Positions 1 through 7,658 of a stretch of 19,473 nucleotides of DNA are shown piece after piece. Below the pieces are notes generated by a model that ran no database searches, was not told where the DNA came from, and was given only the letters and a program-made list of their open reading frames with translations. Position 1 is the stretch's first letter; each line of letters begins with the position of its first letter. The position numbers and the translations under genes were made by a program. The stretch comes from Acidobacteriota bacterium (lineage in GTDB: Bacteria > Acidobacteriota > Terriglobia > Terriglobales > Acidobacteriaceae), in the NCBI GenBank assembly GCA_021801945.1, contig JAKABE010000021.1:1-19473 (forward strand), read 5' to 3'.

Positions 1-2
1 AT

Positions 3-50
3 GTCGGCTTGCCGCAGGCCGGGGCCTACGTATGGAAGCCGGAGGAATAG
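3..50 (+). CDS. possible C-terminal tail of an upstream gene (partial)
   Basis: Read from base 3, the + strand gives about 15 residues ending in a TAG at 48-50, with a C-terminus reading AYVWKPEE. The other two + frames also stay open here, so frame choice rests only on protein-like composition. It would end 23 bp before the stop of the convergent methyltransferase, which suits a convergent gene end. Too little is visible to assign a function. Confidence 0.3.
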   Translation, partial: VGLPQAGAYVWKPEE

Positions 51-73
51 AGCTCCAGGAGTCTACCGATCCC

Positions 74-1099
74 TCACGCCCGCCCCATCACCACCGTGTG
101 CGGGCTCATGGGAATCGGATGCGCCGTTACGCCGCTGAACCCCGCCGCGGTATACATGGCCGTCAGCTCGCTTAGCGGATAGGCGTCGCCCGCCGGCGTC
201 GAAGTCAGCATGGTCATGGCGAAGGCGCCGGGCATGGGCGGCGAAATGCGGTCCTCGTTGGGCACGAACTCCAGCGTGGCTGCGCGCCCGCCGGGCTTGA
301 GCACCCCGTGCACCTTCTTGAGCAGCCCCACGCAGGCCGGGTGGTCGAAGTGGTGCAGAAAATTGGTCAGCAGCACGGCGTCGTAGGGCCCGCCGAAGTC
401 CACCTCGAAGGCGGAGCCGGGCAGCATGTCGTAGCGGTCGGCGACGCCCGCCTGTTGCGCGTTCTTGAGGGCTACGCGCAGCACCGGCGCCCAATCGAGG
501 CCCGTGACGTGGGCCTGCGGGTTCTGTTTGGCGATCTCGATCCCGAACAGCCCGTGGCCGGCGGCGATGTCGAGCACGTGCATGGGTCCGTTGTGCCCGT
601 CCAGCACGACCTTGCCCAGCGGCCCAGCCATGGGAGCCATCATGGGCGCCATGGTCTCGGCGAACTGCACCCAGATGGGATTTTCCGGTTCCACGCTGCC
701 GTTGCCGGGCAGGTTCGTCCGTCCGTCGCGCACAATCTCCGCCAGGTGGTCGTAGGGCTCGCGATTCGCCGGGTTGCCCAGGAACTGCGCGATCGAGGCC
801 AACGACGCCGGCGAGCGGGGATCGAGGAATGCTGCGCTCGCGGGGCTGTGCCGGTAGTGGCCATCCTCCTTGGCCAGGATGCCGTTGATGGCGAGGAAAT
901 CGCAGAGAATGCGAATGCCGCGCTCGGAGGCCGAGCAGTGGCGGGCAATCGAGGCCACGTCGCCCGGCCCCTTGCCTATGGCGCTGAAAACGTCGAGATC
1001 GATGGCGGCTTTCAGGGCCGCCGTGCGCTGGTGCGCCTGGAGCATTTCGAAGATCGGACCCGGGGTGACCGGCGCTTGCGCCGGAGTGGTGGAATTCAT
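74..1099 (-). CDS. SAM-dependent O-methyltransferase (plant/bacterial COMT-like, dimerising type)
   Basis: This 341-residue protein probably transfers a methyl group from S-adenosylmethionine to a small molecule in the cytoplasm. Residues about 15-90 form a winged-helix-like dimerisation domain, seen as a helical stretch followed by ILCDFLAINGIL and HYRHSPASAAFL. The Rossmann methyltransferase domain follows. SAM motif I is VLDIAAGHG at 175-183, an acidic motif II lies around GLDW (200-203), and the post-motif segment NFLHHFDH (246-253) leads into VLKPGGR (266-272). That order is typical of the O-methyltransferase family 2 / HIOMT-like group. The start is well supported: AGGAGG lies about 6 nt before the ATG. 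A weak promoter candidate, TTGGCC (1210-1215) with 18 bp to TAGACT (1186-1191) on the minus strand, lies about 90 bp upstream. The substrate cannot be told from sequence. A MAPM repeat near residues 150-158 is a small oddity. Confidence 0.85.
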   Translation of the reverse strand: MNSTTPAQAPVTPGPIFEMLQAHQRTAALKAAIDLDVFSAIGKGPGDVASIARHCSASERGIRILCDFLAINGILAKEDGHYRHSPASAAFLDPRSPASLASIAQFLGNPANREPYDHLAEIVRDGRTNLPGNGSVEPENPIWVQFAETMAPMMAPMAGPLGKVVLDGHNGPMHVLDIAAGHGLFGIEIAKQNPQAHVTGLDWAPVLRVALKNAQQAGVADRYDMLPGSAFEVDFGGPYDAVLLTNFLHHFDHPACVGLLKKVHGVLKPGGRAATLEFVPNEDRISPPMPGAFAMTMLTSTPAGDAYPLSELTAMYTAAGFSGVTAHPIPMSPHTVVMGRA

Positions 1100-1374
1100 C
1101 TTTCAACCTCCTTGCTTGCCTGGCCGGGCGGCCTTGCGCGGCTTGAAGCGGTTGGATAGGGGGAAGTCCGGGGCCAGGTCGAACGAGTCTATCATTCTTT
1201 ACGCCGGGCGGCCAAGCGGCGGCCGCGCCGACCACTCACCCCCTCGGTGTCTCATCGTGGTGAGCGAGAGCCAACTAACGGCTGGAAGAGATCACGCACG
1301 TTGGTCAAGGGGGCGAAGCATCTGGCTTCCGAGATGTGCTTCGGTGTAAATTCCTAAGGCAGAGGAGTGTTTTT

Positions 1375-2346
1375 ATGGATCGAAGAGGCTTTCTTACTGT
1401 CGGCGCATTCGCGGCAGGACTGGCCGCAACGCCGGGATTATCCGCAGCAACGTCCTGGCCATCGACCTCTGCCGCGGGCTTTAAGCCCATCCCGAAACGG
1501 CGGCTGGGCAGGACTGGGAGGGATCTCTCCATCATTGGCTTGGGCGGAATCGTCCTCACAAACTCGGAGCAGGCTGTAGCCAATAACACCGTCGCCCAGG
1601 CGCATGAGGCGGGGATCAACTATGTTGATGTTGCCCCCAGTTACGGCGATGCGCAGCAACGGCTGGGACCCGCGCTCAAACCGTACCGCGACCAGTTTTT
1701 CCTGGCCTGCAAGACGGGCAAGCGCGACAAGGCGGGAGCGGCGGCAGCGCTGGATGAATCACTCAAGCTGCTGGAGACGGATCACGTAGATCTCTACCAG
1801 CATCACGCCGTCACCACGATGGTGGACGTGCATCGCATTCTGGGACCGGGTGGCGCGCAGGAGGCCTTTGAGGCTGGGCAGAAGGCCGGCAAGATTCGCT
1901 ATCTTGGTTTTTCAGCCCACTCAGAGGAGGCGGCGCTGGCTCTGCTGGACCACTTCGATTTTGATACGGTGTTGTTCCCCATCAACTTTGTTCTTGCCTC
2001 GCGAAAGAACTTTGGTCCACGGGTCATCGCTCGCGTACATGAGAAAGGCGCCGGCATGTTGGCCATCAAGGCCATGGCCAAATCGCAATGGCCTGCCGGG
2101 ATGACGCAAGCCCAGAAGCCCAACCCCAAGGAGTGGTACGAGCCGTGCTCGGTGCCTGAGCAGGCAGCGCTGGCGTTGCGCTGGACTCTTTCCCAACGCA
2201 TTACCGCCGCCATCCCGCCGGGCGACGAGCGGTTTTTCCCGCTTGCCATGTATGTGGCGCAAAACTTTCAACCTATCACGCCGGAAGAGGAGAAGATGCT
2301 GATTGCGAGCGCCGCCGACGCCGTCCCGATCTTTCCTCAAGCGTGA
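1375..2346 (+). CDS. Tat-exported aldo/keto reductase
   Basis: This 323-residue protein is a (beta/alpha)8 NADPH-type aldo/keto reductase preceded by a twin-arginine signal. I start it at the ATG at 1375 because residues 2-8 read DRRGFLT, followed by a hydrophobic Ala/Gly-rich stretch to about 24, which is a standard Tat signal. GAGGAG also lies about 8 nt upstream. A longer reading from 1336 would bury the signal. The AKR body starts at RRLGRTGRD (42-50). The catalytic tetrad is visible: Asp85 (YVDVAPSYG), Tyr90, Lys113 (ACKTGK) and His143 or His144 (DLYQHH). It is divergent from the methyltransferase with about 275 bp between them. The substrate is unknown. Tat export implies that the protein folds, probably with cofactor, before crossing the membrane. 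It could also act on a periplasmic sugar or quinone substrate. Confidence 0.88.
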   Translation: MDRRGFLTVGAFAAGLAATPGLSAATSWPSTSAAGFKPIPKRRLGRTGRDLSIIGLGGIVLTNSEQAVANNTVAQAHEAGINYVDVAPSYGDAQQRLGPALKPYRDQFFLACKTGKRDKAGAAAALDESLKLLETDHVDLYQHHAVTTMVDVHRILGPGGAQEAFEAGQKAGKIRYLGFSAHSEEAALALLDHFDFDTVLFPINFVLASRKNFGPRVIARVHEKGAGMLAIKAMAKSQWPAGMTQAQKPNPKEWYEPCSVPEQAALALRWTLSQRITAAIPPGDERFFPLAMYVAQNFQPITPEEEKMLIASAADAVPIFPQA

Positions 2347-2572
2347 GCATCTCCCGATCCCGCCCTGGGGTTGCCAGGACGAGGCACTGCCGCAGCGCTA
2401 TCGTGATATCAGGCGTTGCGCGGGTCCGCCCGGCCTGGCAAGCGGGTTTGTCCGCAGCGATCAAAGCCTGCACCCCTCCAGCTAACCCACTCGCGAATTG
2501 CTCACGGCGCAAGTTCTAAGCCGTTATGATGGTGGGCAGCAGCAGCCTTAGAACTGGGGTACGGGCCGAACC

Positions 2573-3823
2573 ATGAATCCCACCATCTTTATTTCGGCAG
2601 GCGAGGCGAGCGGCGAGCACTATGGCGCCCTGTTGATTGGCGCCCTGAAGCGCCGCCTAGCGGCCGATGGCCGGCAGGCGGAATTCGTGGGCATGGGCGG
2701 CAGACGGATGGAAGAGGCCGGGCTGGAGCGGGTGGTTGGCGCCGAAGAGATGGCCGTGATGGGGGTGACGGAGGTTGTCCGCCACCTGCCGCGCATCTAC
2801 GGCGGATACCGCAAGCTACAGCAGACGATCCGCAGCCGCAGACCCGGACTGGCCGTGCTGATCGATTTTCCCGACGTCCATTTCAAGCTGGCCGAGGAGT
2901 TCAGCCGGCTCAAAATCCCCGTGATCTACTTTGTCAGCCCGCAGTTGTGGGCGTGGAAGCAGCACCGCATTCGGCTGGTGCGCGCCTACGTGCGCCGCAT
3001 GCTGGTGATTTTCCCGTTCGAGGAAGCGTTCTACCGCGAGCGCGGCGTGCAGGCTGAGTTCGTGGGCCATCCTCTGGCCGAGTTGCCGCTGCCTTCCATC
3101 AGCCGGGGGCAGTTCGCCGCCGAAAACGGTTTGAGCGCCGACCGCACCTGGATCGCCCTGTTGCCGGGCAGCCGTCCCAAGGAGATTCGCGACCACTTGC
3201 CGGAGATGATCGAGGCGGCGCGGAGCCTCTCCATGCCCGATCCAGCGGCGGCCGAGCCCTCAGAAGAGTACGAGTTTCTGGTCCCCTTGGCGCCCACTTT
3301 GAGCGCGGAGCAACGGGCGGAGGTATTGCAGTTGGCCGAAGATCACGGTGGCGTGCTGGCGATACGCACGGTGGACGATGCCCGGGCCGCACTCTTCCAC
3401 GCCCGCGCGGCGGTGGTGGCCAGCGGCACTGCCACTGTGGAAGCTGCCCTGATCGGAAACCCCTTTGTTGTGGTTTACCGCGTCTCTTTGGCGACCTATG
3501 CCGTCGCCAAGATGGCGGTTAAGGTGCCGCACGTGGCGATGGCAAACTTGATTGCCGGCAAGCGCGTGGTTCCAGAGCTGATTCAGAAGGACTTTACGGC
3601 GGCGAATATCGTCAGGCAGCTTGAGCTCCTGCTACCAGACGGGCCGCCCCGGCAGTCCATGATGCAGGAGTTGGCCGTCCTACGGAATGCGTTGAGCAGC
3701 CGTCCATGTGGGGATCGCTCCGGAGGACAATTGGATCGATTGGGCGCCATTGAGCGGGTGGCGGCGATCGCCCTCCAAGAGCTGGATGCGGTAGCTAGGA
3801 CGGGGAACGTGAAGACCGCGTAG
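2573..3823 (+). CDS. lpxB: lipid-A-disaccharide synthase
   Basis: LpxB is a GT19 glycosyltransferase that joins 2,3-diacylglucosamine-1-phosphate (lipid X) and UDP-2,3-diacylglucosamine to form the lipid A disaccharide at the inner face of the cytoplasmic membrane. The 416-residue product carries the family landmarks in order: ISAGEASGE at 7-15, VLIDFPD at 95-101, SPQLWAW at 122-128, FPFEEAFY at 147-154, FVGHPL at 163-168, LLPGSR at 196-201, SGTATVEAAL at 284-293 and NLIAGKRVVPELIQ at 325-338. Length is slightly above the usual 380-390, with an extra segment around 222-235 and a longer C-terminus. The Shine-Dalgarno sequence is weak. A -10-like TATGAT sits at 2525-2530 without a convincing -35. 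No other lpx genes are adjacent. The next gene starts 54 bp downstream and may be co-transcribed. Confidence 0.96.
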   Translation: MNPTIFISAGEASGEHYGALLIGALKRRLAADGRQAEFVGMGGRRMEEAGLERVVGAEEMAVMGVTEVVRHLPRIYGGYRKLQQTIRSRRPGLAVLIDFPDVHFKLAEEFSRLKIPVIYFVSPQLWAWKQHRIRLVRAYVRRMLVIFPFEEAFYRERGVQAEFVGHPLAELPLPSISRGQFAAENGLSADRTWIALLPGSRPKEIRDHLPEMIEAARSLSMPDPAAAEPSEEYEFLVPLAPTLSAEQRAEVLQLAEDHGGVLAIRTVDDARAALFHARAAVVASGTATVEAALIGNPFVVVYRVSLATYAVAKMAVKVPHVAMANLIAGKRVVPELIQKDFTAANIVRQLELLLPDGPPRQSMMQELAVLRNALSSRPCGDRSGGQLDRLGAIERVAAIALQELDAVARTGNVKTA

Positions 3824-3877
3824 CCCTTTCGGTGATCCGTGGCCCTCTGGAGCGACTGCGCGGCCGGCAACTGTGGG

Positions 3878-5926
3878 ATGATGTCTGTGATGCGTAGACG
3901 AGAGGGAAATTTGCTTCTTGGCTTGAGGCAGCGCTTTTTGTGGCGCCGTCTGGCAACGCTTGCAGCCGGCCTGGCAGCCGCTTGGGCCGCATATCCTCTT
4001 CTGGCGCAGACTTACCAAGGGCCAGCGCCCGACATCACCGGCTACGTGATCAAGGCGGAGCTGCTGACCTCGACGCACCAACTCTCAGCGACGACCGTCG
4101 TGACCTTTACGGCGCCGCAGGGTCTTGGGGTGGTCACCTTCGGTTTTCATCCCGCCCTCAAGATCACGAGTATTACGGATCAGAACGGCAAGCTGTTGGA
4201 CGGCGAACGGACCGCGGACGGTTCGGTTCGGGTGGTCCCGGCGACGCCTTTCACCGAGGGCCAGCCGCAGAGCTGGACGTTCCAGTATGCGGGGACGCTT
4301 ACTGGCGACGAGGAGGGCCCGGTGCCCGGACTGCGATTGGCGGCCATTGAAGAGCCCATCAGCTACCTGCTCTATCCGGCGCGCTGGTTTCCCATGACCG
4401 GCTATATGACCGACCGGTTCACGATGGAGATGCACATCCGCGTACCCCAGGGAATGCGCGTGCTGGCCAGCGGCAGCCAAGGGCCGCCGGATTCTGTGAC
4501 GCTCAGCAACGGTCAACCCGGCGACGAGTACGATTTCAAGTGGGACAAGCCGGATTTTCCTGGAACTGTGATCGCGGGCCGCTATGTAGAGCCGGCCACG
4601 GGCGGCCTCGGCAACATCAAGGCGTACCTTACAGTGAGTCATCAGGCTTCCGCCACCCAGCTCGCGCAAACCGCGAACGAGGAGTTCAATTTTTTCACGG
4701 GCGTCTTTGGGCCGGCGGAAACTCCTTATCTGAACGTTGTCGAGCTGCCCGACAACACTCTGCCGGCGGTGTGGGCTCCTCAATTGGCAGCGATTCCGGG
4801 CGCCGACGTGACCAGCAGTGCTGCTGTCCGGCTTTTGGCCAACACGATAGCCCATCAGTGGTGGGGCTGCAAGGTGAGTCCTCGAACTCTCAACGATGCC
4901 TGGATTACCAACGGCATGTCGCGCTATGGCGAACTGATGTATCTGGAGAGCGTAAGCGGCCAGGGCGCGTTGCAGGCGGCCCTCCCGGATGTCGAAGCCG
5001 GCGCGCTGGCCTATGACACGATCCCACTTTCCAGCGCCGGCACCCTGGCTCCGTTCTCGCCACAATTTCAGTCCATGACCCTGGAAAAGGGCGCCATGGT
5101 CTTCCACATGCTGCGCGGAGAGATCGGAGAAGGGGCTTTTTTGGATACCCTGAAGAGCGTCCTCAGCCAGTACGCCGAGCAGTCGATTACCACTGCGGAT
5201 TTTGAGAAGGCGGCCGAGGCCCATAGCCAGCAGGAGTTGCTCCCCTTCTTTTCCCAATGGGTCAATGGCACGGGTGCGCCCCAGTTCACCGATAAGTATG
5301 CTGTCTACCGTCTGGGGAACAACAAAGGTTTCCGCACCATTGGTTCGATCGACCAAAATCTTGATCTCTTTAACATGCCGGTCGAACTGCGCGTCGAGAC
5401 CGACGGCAAAACCGAAACCAAGAAGATTGACGTGGTCGGCAACTCCACGCAGTACGTCGTCGACACCTTTGGCCGCCCCCGCGAGATCAGCATTGATCCC
5501 AACAATTGGGTGCTGAAGACCACCCCTGACCTCCAGGTACGCGTCTTCATCCTTAAGGGTCAGCAGCTGGTTGCCCAGGGCGATCTCAACGGGGCGCTGA
5601 CGCAGTACCAGCAGGCGCTAAAGGTCAATCCTGAGAGTTCATTAGCCGAGTTCCGGATTGGCGAGATTTACTTCACCATGCGCGATTACCAGGCCAGCGT
5701 GGATGCCTTTCGGGCCGCTCTGCGCGGCGACGACATCCCAACGTGGACCCAGGTTTGGAGCCACATCGAGATCGGCATGATCTTCGATCTTACAGGCCAG
5801 CGCGATCGCGCCGTCAACGAGTACCGTCTGGCCATCCAGACCAATGACAACACCCAGGGCGCCATCAACCAGGCCCGCGCCTACCTGGCAAAGCCCTATT
5901 CCCAGCCCAAAAGCCAAAGCAACTAA
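3878..5926 (+). CDS. exported M1-aminopeptidase-like protein with degenerate zinc site, plus C-terminal TPRs
   Basis: The product has about 682 residues. A basic N-terminus and a hydrophobic stretch ending in PLLAQ form a signal peptide, so the protein should be exported. An M1-type beta-rich N-domain follows, then a gluzincin-like domain reading LLANTIAHQWWG...AWITNGMSRYGE. This aligns with M1 HExxHQWFG...WLNEGFAxY, but the first His is Asn (codon 4841-4843), the catalytic Glu is Thr (4844-4846) and the third-ligand Glu is Asn (4910-4912). Only the second His (4853-4855) remains. The GAMEN exopeptidase motif is absent; that region reads ELPDNTLPAVW. The last 120 residues or so hold two to three TPR-like repeats. 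Peptidase activity is therefore unlikely, and a binding or scaffold role in the periplasm is my inference. ATGs at 3878, 3881 and 3890 and a GTG at 3839 are all possible starts, and none has a strong Shine-Dalgarno sequence. Confidence 0.85.
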   Translation: MMSVMRRREGNLLLGLRQRFLWRRLATLAAGLAAAWAAYPLLAQTYQGPAPDITGYVIKAELLTSTHQLSATTVVTFTAPQGLGVVTFGFHPALKITSITDQNGKLLDGERTADGSVRVVPATPFTEGQPQSWTFQYAGTLTGDEEGPVPGLRLAAIEEPISYLLYPARWFPMTGYMTDRFTMEMHIRVPQGMRVLASGSQGPPDSVTLSNGQPGDEYDFKWDKPDFPGTVIAGRYVEPATGGLGNIKAYLTVSHQASATQLAQTANEEFNFFTGVFGPAETPYLNVVELPDNTLPAVWAPQLAAIPGADVTSSAAVRLLANTIAHQWWGCKVSPRTLNDAWITNGMSRYGELMYLESVSGQGALQAALPDVEAGALAYDTIPLSSAGTLAPFSPQFQSMTLEKGAMVFHMLRGEIGEGAFLDTLKSVLSQYAEQSITTADFEKAAEAHSQQELLPFFSQWVNGTGAPQFTDKYAVYRLGNNKGFRTIGSIDQNLDLFNMPVELRVETDGKTETKKIDVVGNSTQYVVDTFGRPREISIDPNNWVLKTTPDLQVRVFILKGQQLVAQGDLNGALTQYQQALKVNPESSLAEFRIGEIYFTMRDYQASVDAFRAALRGDDIPTWTQVWSHIEIGMIFDLTGQRDRAVNEYRLAIQTNDNTQGAINQARAYLAKPYSQPKSQSN

Positions 5927-6061
5927 GTGCGGGAGGCTTCAAAGCTGCGCAATCCGCCCTGCTCCTCATTCCCGGCTTATCGCCGCTTGCCTGGCTAAAG
6001 CGCGGAGCGGCTGGGGGCGCAAGGATCGTGGGCGAGTTTCGTTTCTTTCGGGGCTTGCGGC

Positions 6062-6601
6062 TTATTTTGGGGTCGCGGTTCCGCCCAGCGAGATCACACG
6101 AAGCTTTACCGGAGCAAGGCCCGCCGTGGCCATCTCCAGCCTTCTGGCCGCTTCATAGGAAAGGTCGATGATCCGTCCCTTGTAAAGAAAGCCCCGGTCG
6201 TTGATCCGCACCACCACCGAGCGGTGGTTGGCCATGTCTTCGACCCGCACGATCGAACCGAATGGAAGCGTTGGATGGCAGGCAGTCATGGCATACATGT
6301 TGTACCGTTCGCCGCTAGCCGTGCGTCGTCCGTTGAATCTCCCGCCGTACCAGGAGGCGACGCCGTGCAGCTTGTCGCCGCGTTCCTTGGCTGCTTCTTG
6401 GGGGGTGAGCGAGGCTGGGGTTGATTGCGCCACTGGGGGCGGAGCTGCGGCGGATCTGGACAGCAGGACATCTGCCAGCACGGTTCGCGTGCAGAATGTC
6501 ACCACGGCTCCCGCCACCAGGAGCGAGAAAGCCACCGCCAACAGCCAAAGCTGCAGCGGCGTTTTCAGGTTCAAGTTGCGTAAAATCCGTCGTATGAACA
6601 T
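6062..6601 (-). CDS. rlpA: RlpA-like double-psi beta-barrel protein (septal ring lytic transglycosylase family)
   Basis: RlpA proteins act on peptidoglycan in the periplasm; in Pseudomonas RlpA is a lytic transglycosylase that prefers glycans lacking stem peptides. This 179-residue protein has one membrane or signal segment at about 15-40, a Pro/Ala-rich linker to about 75 and then a complete DPBB domain. Visible motifs are GVASWYGGRFNGRRTASGE (80-98), MTACHPTLPFG (105-115), VVRINDRG (130-137) and GRIIDLS (142-148). The conserved acidic and histidine positions of the fold are kept as Glu98, His109 and Asp135. It has no SPOR domain, so septal targeting through denuded glycan is not evident. 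There is no lipobox, unlike E. coli RlpA. AGAGG directly abuts the ATG, which is a poor Shine-Dalgarno spacing, so the exact start is uncertain. Confidence 0.88.
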   Translation of the reverse strand: MFIRRILRNLNLKTPLQLWLLAVAFSLLVAGAVVTFCTRTVLADVLLSRSAAAPPPVAQSTPASLTPQEAAKERGDKLHGVASWYGGRFNGRRTASGERYNMYAMTACHPTLPFGSIVRVEDMANHRSVVVRINDRGFLYKGRIIDLSYEAARRLEMATAGLAPVKLRVISLGGTATPK

Positions 6602-6681
6602 CCTCTAATTTTACCAAATAGACATCTTCTCTTGAACCCATTATCAAGATAGATACGGGCATTTTTCTGTTGAAAATACTG

Positions 6682-6696
6682 TTTCTCCTGGAGAAA
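6682..6696. promoter_or_regulatory. perfect inverted repeat, possible operator
   Basis: TTTCTCC-T-GGAGAAA is a perfect 7-bp inverted repeat around one central base, in the AT-rich part of the rlpA/lysozyme divergent region, about 80 bp upstream of the rlpA start. Its dyad symmetry and position suit a dimeric regulator. It could also be a chance palindrome. No protein binding to it is known. Confidence 0.35.
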
Positions 6697-6755
6697 AATA
6701 GAGGTTCTTCCAATGACTCTATTCGAACTACTCATCTTCCCCTCCAGTGAATTTT

Positions 6756-6773
6756 TGCACCAGATATGGTGCA
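6756..6773. promoter_or_regulatory. perfect 18-bp inverted repeat (7-4-7), possible operator
   Basis: TGCACCA-GATA-TGGTGCA has two perfect 7-bp arms with a 4-bp spacer. Beyond one mismatch the symmetry continues (TT/AA). It overlaps a -10-like CATAAT at 6772-6777 that lacks a recognisable -35. Its location between divergent cell-wall genes makes an operator plausible. The same bases could form a small RNA hairpin. Confidence 0.4.
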
Positions 6774-7042
6774 TAATCGACCTTCTCTGCCTGTAGAGCC
6801 TGTCTGGGCCCGTCGATCACCCTGTTGCGGGCTGCTTTCGGCAGCGTCAGGTCCGGGTTCTCCTGTAGGCCGTTGCCCGTCCGCGGGGCTGGTCGTGAAG
6901 ACCCGCGCGGGACAGGGGGGGGCGGTTCGGCCACCTTGCCTCCGCATCTTTTCAACTGTTCAGGGGCCCGCTTTTGCGGATTATTTCCGCCATCCTGCTA
7001 GCTTCAAGAACAGGACCATGCGTGGCCACGGAGAAATGTCTG

Positions 7043-7480
7043 ATGGAGCTGAGCGCGAAGGGGTTGGCGTTACTCAAGCGGTCGGAGGGCTTTCGAAGCC
7101 ACGTCTATCTGGACGTGAACGGGTATCCGACCATCGGCTACGGTCATCGGCTGGTGCATCCTGAGTCGTTTCCTCACGGGATCGGAGAGGAACAGGCGGC
7201 CAGCCTGCTGATTGGGGACGTCCACGACGCGGAGCGCGCGGTCGAGCGCATGGTGAAGGTCCAGCTCACCGAAGGCCAATTCGATGCGCTGGTGGACTTT
7301 TGCTTCAATATGGGGCAGGGACGCCTGGCCGAATCTACGCTCCTGAAGGATCTGAACGCCGGCCAATACGATGCCGCTGCCGAGCAGATGCTGCGTTGGG
7401 ATCACGCCGGTGAACAGGAGAACGCCGGCCTTAAAATTCGTCGCGAAGCCGAATTCGGGCTTTGGATGGCGGGGCCGTGA
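7043..7480 (+). CDS. GH24 lysozyme (T4 endolysin type)
   Basis: This enzyme cleaves the beta-1,4 bond between N-acetylmuramic acid and N-acetylglucosamine in peptidoglycan. From the ATG at 7043 the product has 145 residues, close to the minimal GH24 length. The T4-lysozyme catalytic triad is intact with the exact family spacing: Glu15 (RSEGF), Asp24 (YLDVNG) and Thr30 (PTIGYGH). FDALVDFCFNMGQG, later in the protein, is the usual second conserved block. GGAG lies 9 nt before this ATG. An in-frame TTG at 6974 would add 23 residues with a weak hydrophobic stretch and could supply export. With the ATG start there is no signal peptide, as in holin-dependent endolysins. No phage structural genes surround it, and a holin-fold protein is encoded 570 bp downstream. 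Confidence 0.9.
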   Translation: MELSAKGLALLKRSEGFRSHVYLDVNGYPTIGYGHRLVHPESFPHGIGEEQAASLLIGDVHDAERAVERMVKVQLTEGQFDALVDFCFNMGQGRLAESTLLKDLNAGQYDAAAEQMLRWDHAGEQENAGLKIRREAEFGLWMAGP

Positions 7481-7658
7481 CGCGATCCAGAATGCGGCTT
7501 AAATGGTCCAAGGAGGCGGCATTTTTAGTGGAGGTTCAGGTTCATCTTATTCATTATAAATAATATATGAAACTGTCTTTCCCCGTGGGCCTGGTTTGAT
7601 CAGCTCGAAAAGACCGGTCGTTCCTCACATTATCCGCGGAATTCCCTCTCCGCCCAGT
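7481..7658. other. convergent intergenic gap with AT-rich core
   Basis: This 178-bp gap lies between the lysozyme stop and the stop of the small minus-strand gene. It contains a strongly AT-rich stretch (about 7541-7572, including TATAAATAATATAT), the 8-bp palindrome GACCGGTC and a short GCGGA/TCCGC hairpin (7636-7653) with an 8-nt loop. I see no gene, and no hairpin followed by a T-run that would make a clear terminator. Confidence 0.5.

Larger units (their letters stand above)
6602..7042. other. 441-bp divergent intergenic region with AT-rich half and two palindromes
   Basis: This gap separates rlpA (-) from the lysozyme gene (+). The rlpA-proximal half (about 6600-6780) is visibly richer in A and T than the rest of the window and carries two perfect inverted repeats, listed separately. 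The lysozyme-proximal half returns to high GC and includes a G8 run near 6915-6922. A 75-residue minus-strand frame (6955-6728) has a protein-like C-terminal half but no other support. No convincing -35/-10 pair was found on either strand. A TTG at 6974 is an alternative lysozyme start. Confidence 0.6.

Noticed and set aside
63..1235. 390-codon minus-strand ORF overlapping the methyltransferase
   Set aside because: Its translation is Arg/Gly/Pro-rich without motifs, while the other frame gives a complete methyltransferase with a good ribosome site.
4085..5356. 423-codon minus-strand ORF over the M1-like gene
   Set aside because: It is a shadow frame: no domain pattern, and the + strand has a signal peptide and M1/TPR features.
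5982..6011. GCCGCT/AGCGGC hairpin as a terminator after the M1-like gene
   Set aside because: The 18-nt loop is large and no T-run follows the stem directly; it is likely chance in GC-rich sequence.
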